Assembly: GCF_024006985.1 (NCBI RefSeq)
Contig: NZ_JAMXIB010000002.1
Span: 310,001-374,000, forward strand
Reading direction: 5' to 3'
DNA length: 64,000 nt
Origin: Robiginitalea marina
GTDB taxonomy: Bacteria; Bacteroidota; Bacteroidia; Flavobacteriales; Flavobacteriaceae
Shown here: positions 61,887 to 64,000 of the stretch, in pieces
How the letters are laid out: each line of letters starts with the position of its first letter
Numbering within the stretch: position 1 is the stretch's first letter
Notes under the pieces: generated by a model
Told to the model about the DNA's origin: nothing
Databases searched by the model: none
What the model saw: only the letters and a program-made list of their open reading frames with translations
Translations under genes and position numbers: made by a program

Positions 61887-63596
61887 TTAATCTTTTTTAT
61901 CCAAAACTTTTCCAGCACCAGAGTCATCCTCTAAATGTATCTCTGTTAGCTCAGGATTTAAACCAATAGTATGTTCACTTAACCATTTTTCTTGATTAAT
62001 TGGTGTAAACCTTCCCCTGGCTTCGACCGGAAAACGAATTTCCTGTCCTGGTTTTACGGGCAGTATTTCATTGTTTTTTACCACGATTACGCCATTCACA
62101 ATTACATAAGGGATGCCGCTGGTAGGGGTACCATGTTCGCCTACTTTGAAACTTGAGTTATCCGTAATGGATAGAGGATCAAAAATGGTGATGTCGGCAA
62201 TTTTTCCAACCTGAATTCTGCCGCGTTCCTTCATGGCTTCAAGCCCGGTATCTCCCAGGTGTTTGGCTGGCCAGTAACTGGCTTGCGATATAGTAAACAT
62301 CAATGGCACACCCTGTTCACGAGCCATTCGGAATGCAGCACCATGCGAACCAGAGGTACGAGGGTGGCCTCGGTATTCAGTCCAATCCGCATCCCATGGC
62401 AACAAATTACCATCCGCGCCAACGCCTGCCATCGCATCGCTCGCAATAGTCATGTGAGGAATTGCCAACCAGTGATTCATCCACGCTTTTCGATAAGGAA
62501 ATTCAACCACAACCGATCTTCCCGGATCCTTTTTCATCAGTGCAGCGTACGTTTCGTTGGTAAGGTATTGATCATCAACAGGGTCGTAGATGGTTTCTTC
62601 GTATTTATAACCACGCTTTTCTATCCATTCCGAAGGGCTTAAGAAAGCAGCTGTAATCGCTGTTGATCCGGCAGCATAGGGATAATATTCAGACCACATG
62701 TTCAATCCTTTATCTCTTGCCAATTGCAATTTTTCTTCAATTTCCCACCAACCATAATCATTGTTATGCGCCATCAATAACGGAGCGTCTAACAACATTG
62801 CATTGGTAAACACCTCGTCGAAGGCTATTGGAGCTTCAGTGGGTGTCTCTGATAAAAGATGATACCTGGTATGAACAGAGGTAAGACGGCCATGGTTCGC
62901 TCCGGCCCGTTGTGCTGCAAAAAGTTCGTAGCTGGTCATTCCCTTGGCCATATATGCGCCGGGAACAGCAACACCAATGGCTCCTTGTCGCAGATCTTCA
63001 TCCAGCAAAGCCATCACTTTATTCATTTCCTCGATAGTGGAATTGGTTTCTGCCCATCCTTGAACGCCATCTGTCAAAGCTTTGGCTGCGTAGGTTGGAA
63101 CAGTAGAAAAATCAACTGGACCGCTAAGTTCCGCATCAGGATCATGCACAGCCATTCTATTAAATAACAAGCTGGCTGTTGTACCGTAGTTGACTTGCCA
63201 CCCTGTCTTTGCTTTTTCGTCGTACCACGCTTTTACATTGAACGAACCGGCTTCAAGGTCCATACCTGTAGTGACACCGTCTCTTAATGCCATTTTGGTA
63301 GCGAAGACGTCGGTGGCATGGTAGTGGGTATCAATAAAACCGGGTGCAACCACATGCCCGCTGGCATCAATGGTTTCTTTACCATTAATCTCACTTTCGG
63401 TAATAATGGCAATTTTACCGCCTTTCACACCTACATTTCTGATACCGTCAAAATTGGTTTCCGGGTCCATGACGCGCCCGTTGAGGATGACCACGTCAAA
63501 TTCCTGATTGGGATCAGCCCTTTTTTCAGTGGTTGTCTGATTACAGCTGCTGAAAATAAGGGTAGAAATAAAGAGGGTTAAAAGTGCTTTTTTCAT
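61887..63596 (-). CDS. N-acyl-D-amino-acid-deacylase-like amidohydrolase lipoprotein (copy 2)
   Basis: This lipoprotein (MKKALLTLFISTLIFSSC signal) is a paralogue of the next gene. It has APGFIDTHYHATDVF (metal H-Y-H), LTSVHTRYHLL, LLMAHNNDYGWWEIEEKL, and MTIASDAMAGVGADGN with the metal Asp. It ends with the family C-terminal strand region (ADITIFDPLSITDNSSFKVGEHGTPTSGIPYVIVNGVIVV) and a 35-residue acidic tail. A D-aminoacylase-like role is inferred from fold and motif order. It lies 20 bp after a small protein gene on the same strand. Confidence 0.86.
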   Translation of the reverse strand: MKKALLTLFISTLIFSSCNQTTTEKRADPNQEFDVVILNGRVMDPETNFDGIRNVGVKGGKIAIITESEINGKETIDASGHVVAPGFIDTHYHATDVFATKMALRDGVTTGMDLEAGSFNVKAWYDEKAKTGWQVNYGTTASLLFNRMAVHDPDAELSGPVDFSTVPTYAAKALTDGVQGWAETNSTIEEMNKVMALLDEDLRQGAIGVAVPGAYMAKGMTSYELFAAQRAGANHGRLTSVHTRYHLLSETPTEAPIAFDEVFTNAMLLDAPLLMAHNNDYGWWEIEEKLQLARDKGLNMWSEYYPYAAGSTAITAAFLSPSEWIEKRGYKYEETIYDPVDDQYLTNETYAALMKKDPGRSVVVEFPYRKAWMNHWLAIPHMTIASDAMAGVGADGNLLPWDADWTEYRGHPRTSGSHGAAFRMAREQGVPLMFTISQASYWPAKHLGDTGLEAMKERGRIQVGKIADITIFDPLSITDNSSFKVGEHGTPTSGIPYVIVNGVIVVKNNEILPVKPGQEIRFPVEARGRFTPINQEKWLSEHTIGLNPELTEIHLEDDSGAGKVLDKKD

Positions 63597-63616
63597 TTTA
63601 CAGGTGTTTTCAAATG

Positions 63617-63889
63617 CTAATAATCTCTTTCAAGTAAGTGGGGTTCCCGAATAAGGGAGATAAGTACCAGCCGATGGTCATAGAGTATATTGATGATGCC
63701 ACATAATTGGGCCTGATCCAGGACATTCACGATTATTGAAGTGGAAACCCTTCCTTCACCTTTATCTTCAACGCGTTCCACCACCCCCTCAAAGCGCTCC
63801 AGTATATCCTCACCTATGTTCCCCAGGACCGTGATTCGATAGGTGCCAGGGCCTGAAAACTGAATATTATCGGTATATGGATAAGACAA
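63617..63889 (-). CDS. Small cytoplasmic protein at the head of the hydrolase run
   Basis: The 90 residues start MSYPYTDNIQFSGPGTYRITVLGNIG and continue LERFEGVVERVEDKGEGRVSTSIIVNVLDQAQLCGIINILYDHRLVLISLIRE. I recall a family of about 90-residue proteins with this pattern (GPGxYRIxVLG and LDQAQLxGxLNxLY) in Bacteroidota and other phyla. No function is known to me. Lack of a signal peptide makes it cytoplasmic, unlike the following genes. It is 20 bp upstream of the amidohydrolase. Confidence 0.65.
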   Translation of the reverse strand: MSYPYTDNIQFSGPGTYRITVLGNIGEDILERFEGVVERVEDKGEGRVSTSIIVNVLDQAQLCGIINILYDHRLVLISLIREPHLLERDY

Positions 63890-64000
63890 GGTGCTGATGA
63901 TCTGTATGCCCTAAAGGTATTGATCGAAATCCGTCAGCAATAGCCACTAAAGTGGACTTCTTTCCTGTGAAAAGCGGACATTCAATAAGGAGAAGAGATA

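Overview
This window looks like chromosome from a member of the Bacteroidota, most likely a GC-rich marine Flavobacteriaceae (Robiginitalea-like by codon use and gene content; this is inference, not a database result). Supporting signs are the Bacteroidota -7 promoter box TAnnTTTG in front of many genes, general lack of Shine-Dalgarno sequences, a NusB of 314 residues, a DnaJ with half a zinc finger, a cyclophilin-FKBP fusion, type III plus type II glutamine synthetases, DUF1573/DUF3276/DUF4920 proteins, and lipoproteins with short Cys-terminated signals.

From 1 to about 50.5 kb the sequence is compact, GC-rich core genome. It holds: the C-terminal end of a class III cyclase; nusB-DUF1573-yajC; an ABC exporter and a PUR-family protein; an acyltransferase and a BASS transporter; redox and small-enzyme genes; a cold-shock gene; PPK2, an M28 peptidase and a dual immunophilin; an NtrC-type regulator without a DNA-binding domain; modA-mop-modB-modC behind an ABC-2 exporter and MscS; grpE-dnaJ; ilvE; fluC; PII-amt; an Lrp regulator; a fused acyl-CoA mutase (IcmF); pyrF, prfA, a Rieske lipoprotein and purM; divergent glnN/glnA; a CaCA exchanger; a BlaI/BlaR-type pair; two tiny genes and apt. 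The nitrogen genes lie in two loci (28.4-31.1 kb and 42.5-45.9 kb), and both promoter regions carry the same CCCC-N9-GGGGT dyad.

At tRNA-Arg(ACG) (50,589-50,662) the character changes. A 27-nt copy of the tRNA 3' end recurs at 52,017-52,043. Between the copies lie an AT-rich 1.35-kb stretch with a secreted unknown protein and a 5'-truncated gene, and both copies are followed by related palindromic repeats. From 52.5 kb to the window end all coding genes are on the minus strand, and base composition is lower and mosaic. This part has a DcaP-like porin, a frameshifted remnant, two serine hydrolases of beta-lactamase type, an MlrC-like M81 metalloenzyme, three exported amidohydrolases and a small leading protein.

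The 52.5-63.9 kb run is the most interesting part. It combines MlrB-like (serine beta-lactamase fold) and MlrC-like (M81) enzymes with two N-acyl-D-amino-acid-deacylase-like lipoproteins, a third amidohydrolase and an outer-membrane porin, and nearly all products carry export signals. I propose an envelope pathway for degrading peptides or amides that contain D- or otherwise unusual residues. The island also shows reuse of 5' ends. The two serine hydrolases have unrelated mature parts but share about 64 of 74 nt at their starts, and the tandem amidohydrolases are about 87% identical over the first 89 residues and then diverge sharply.
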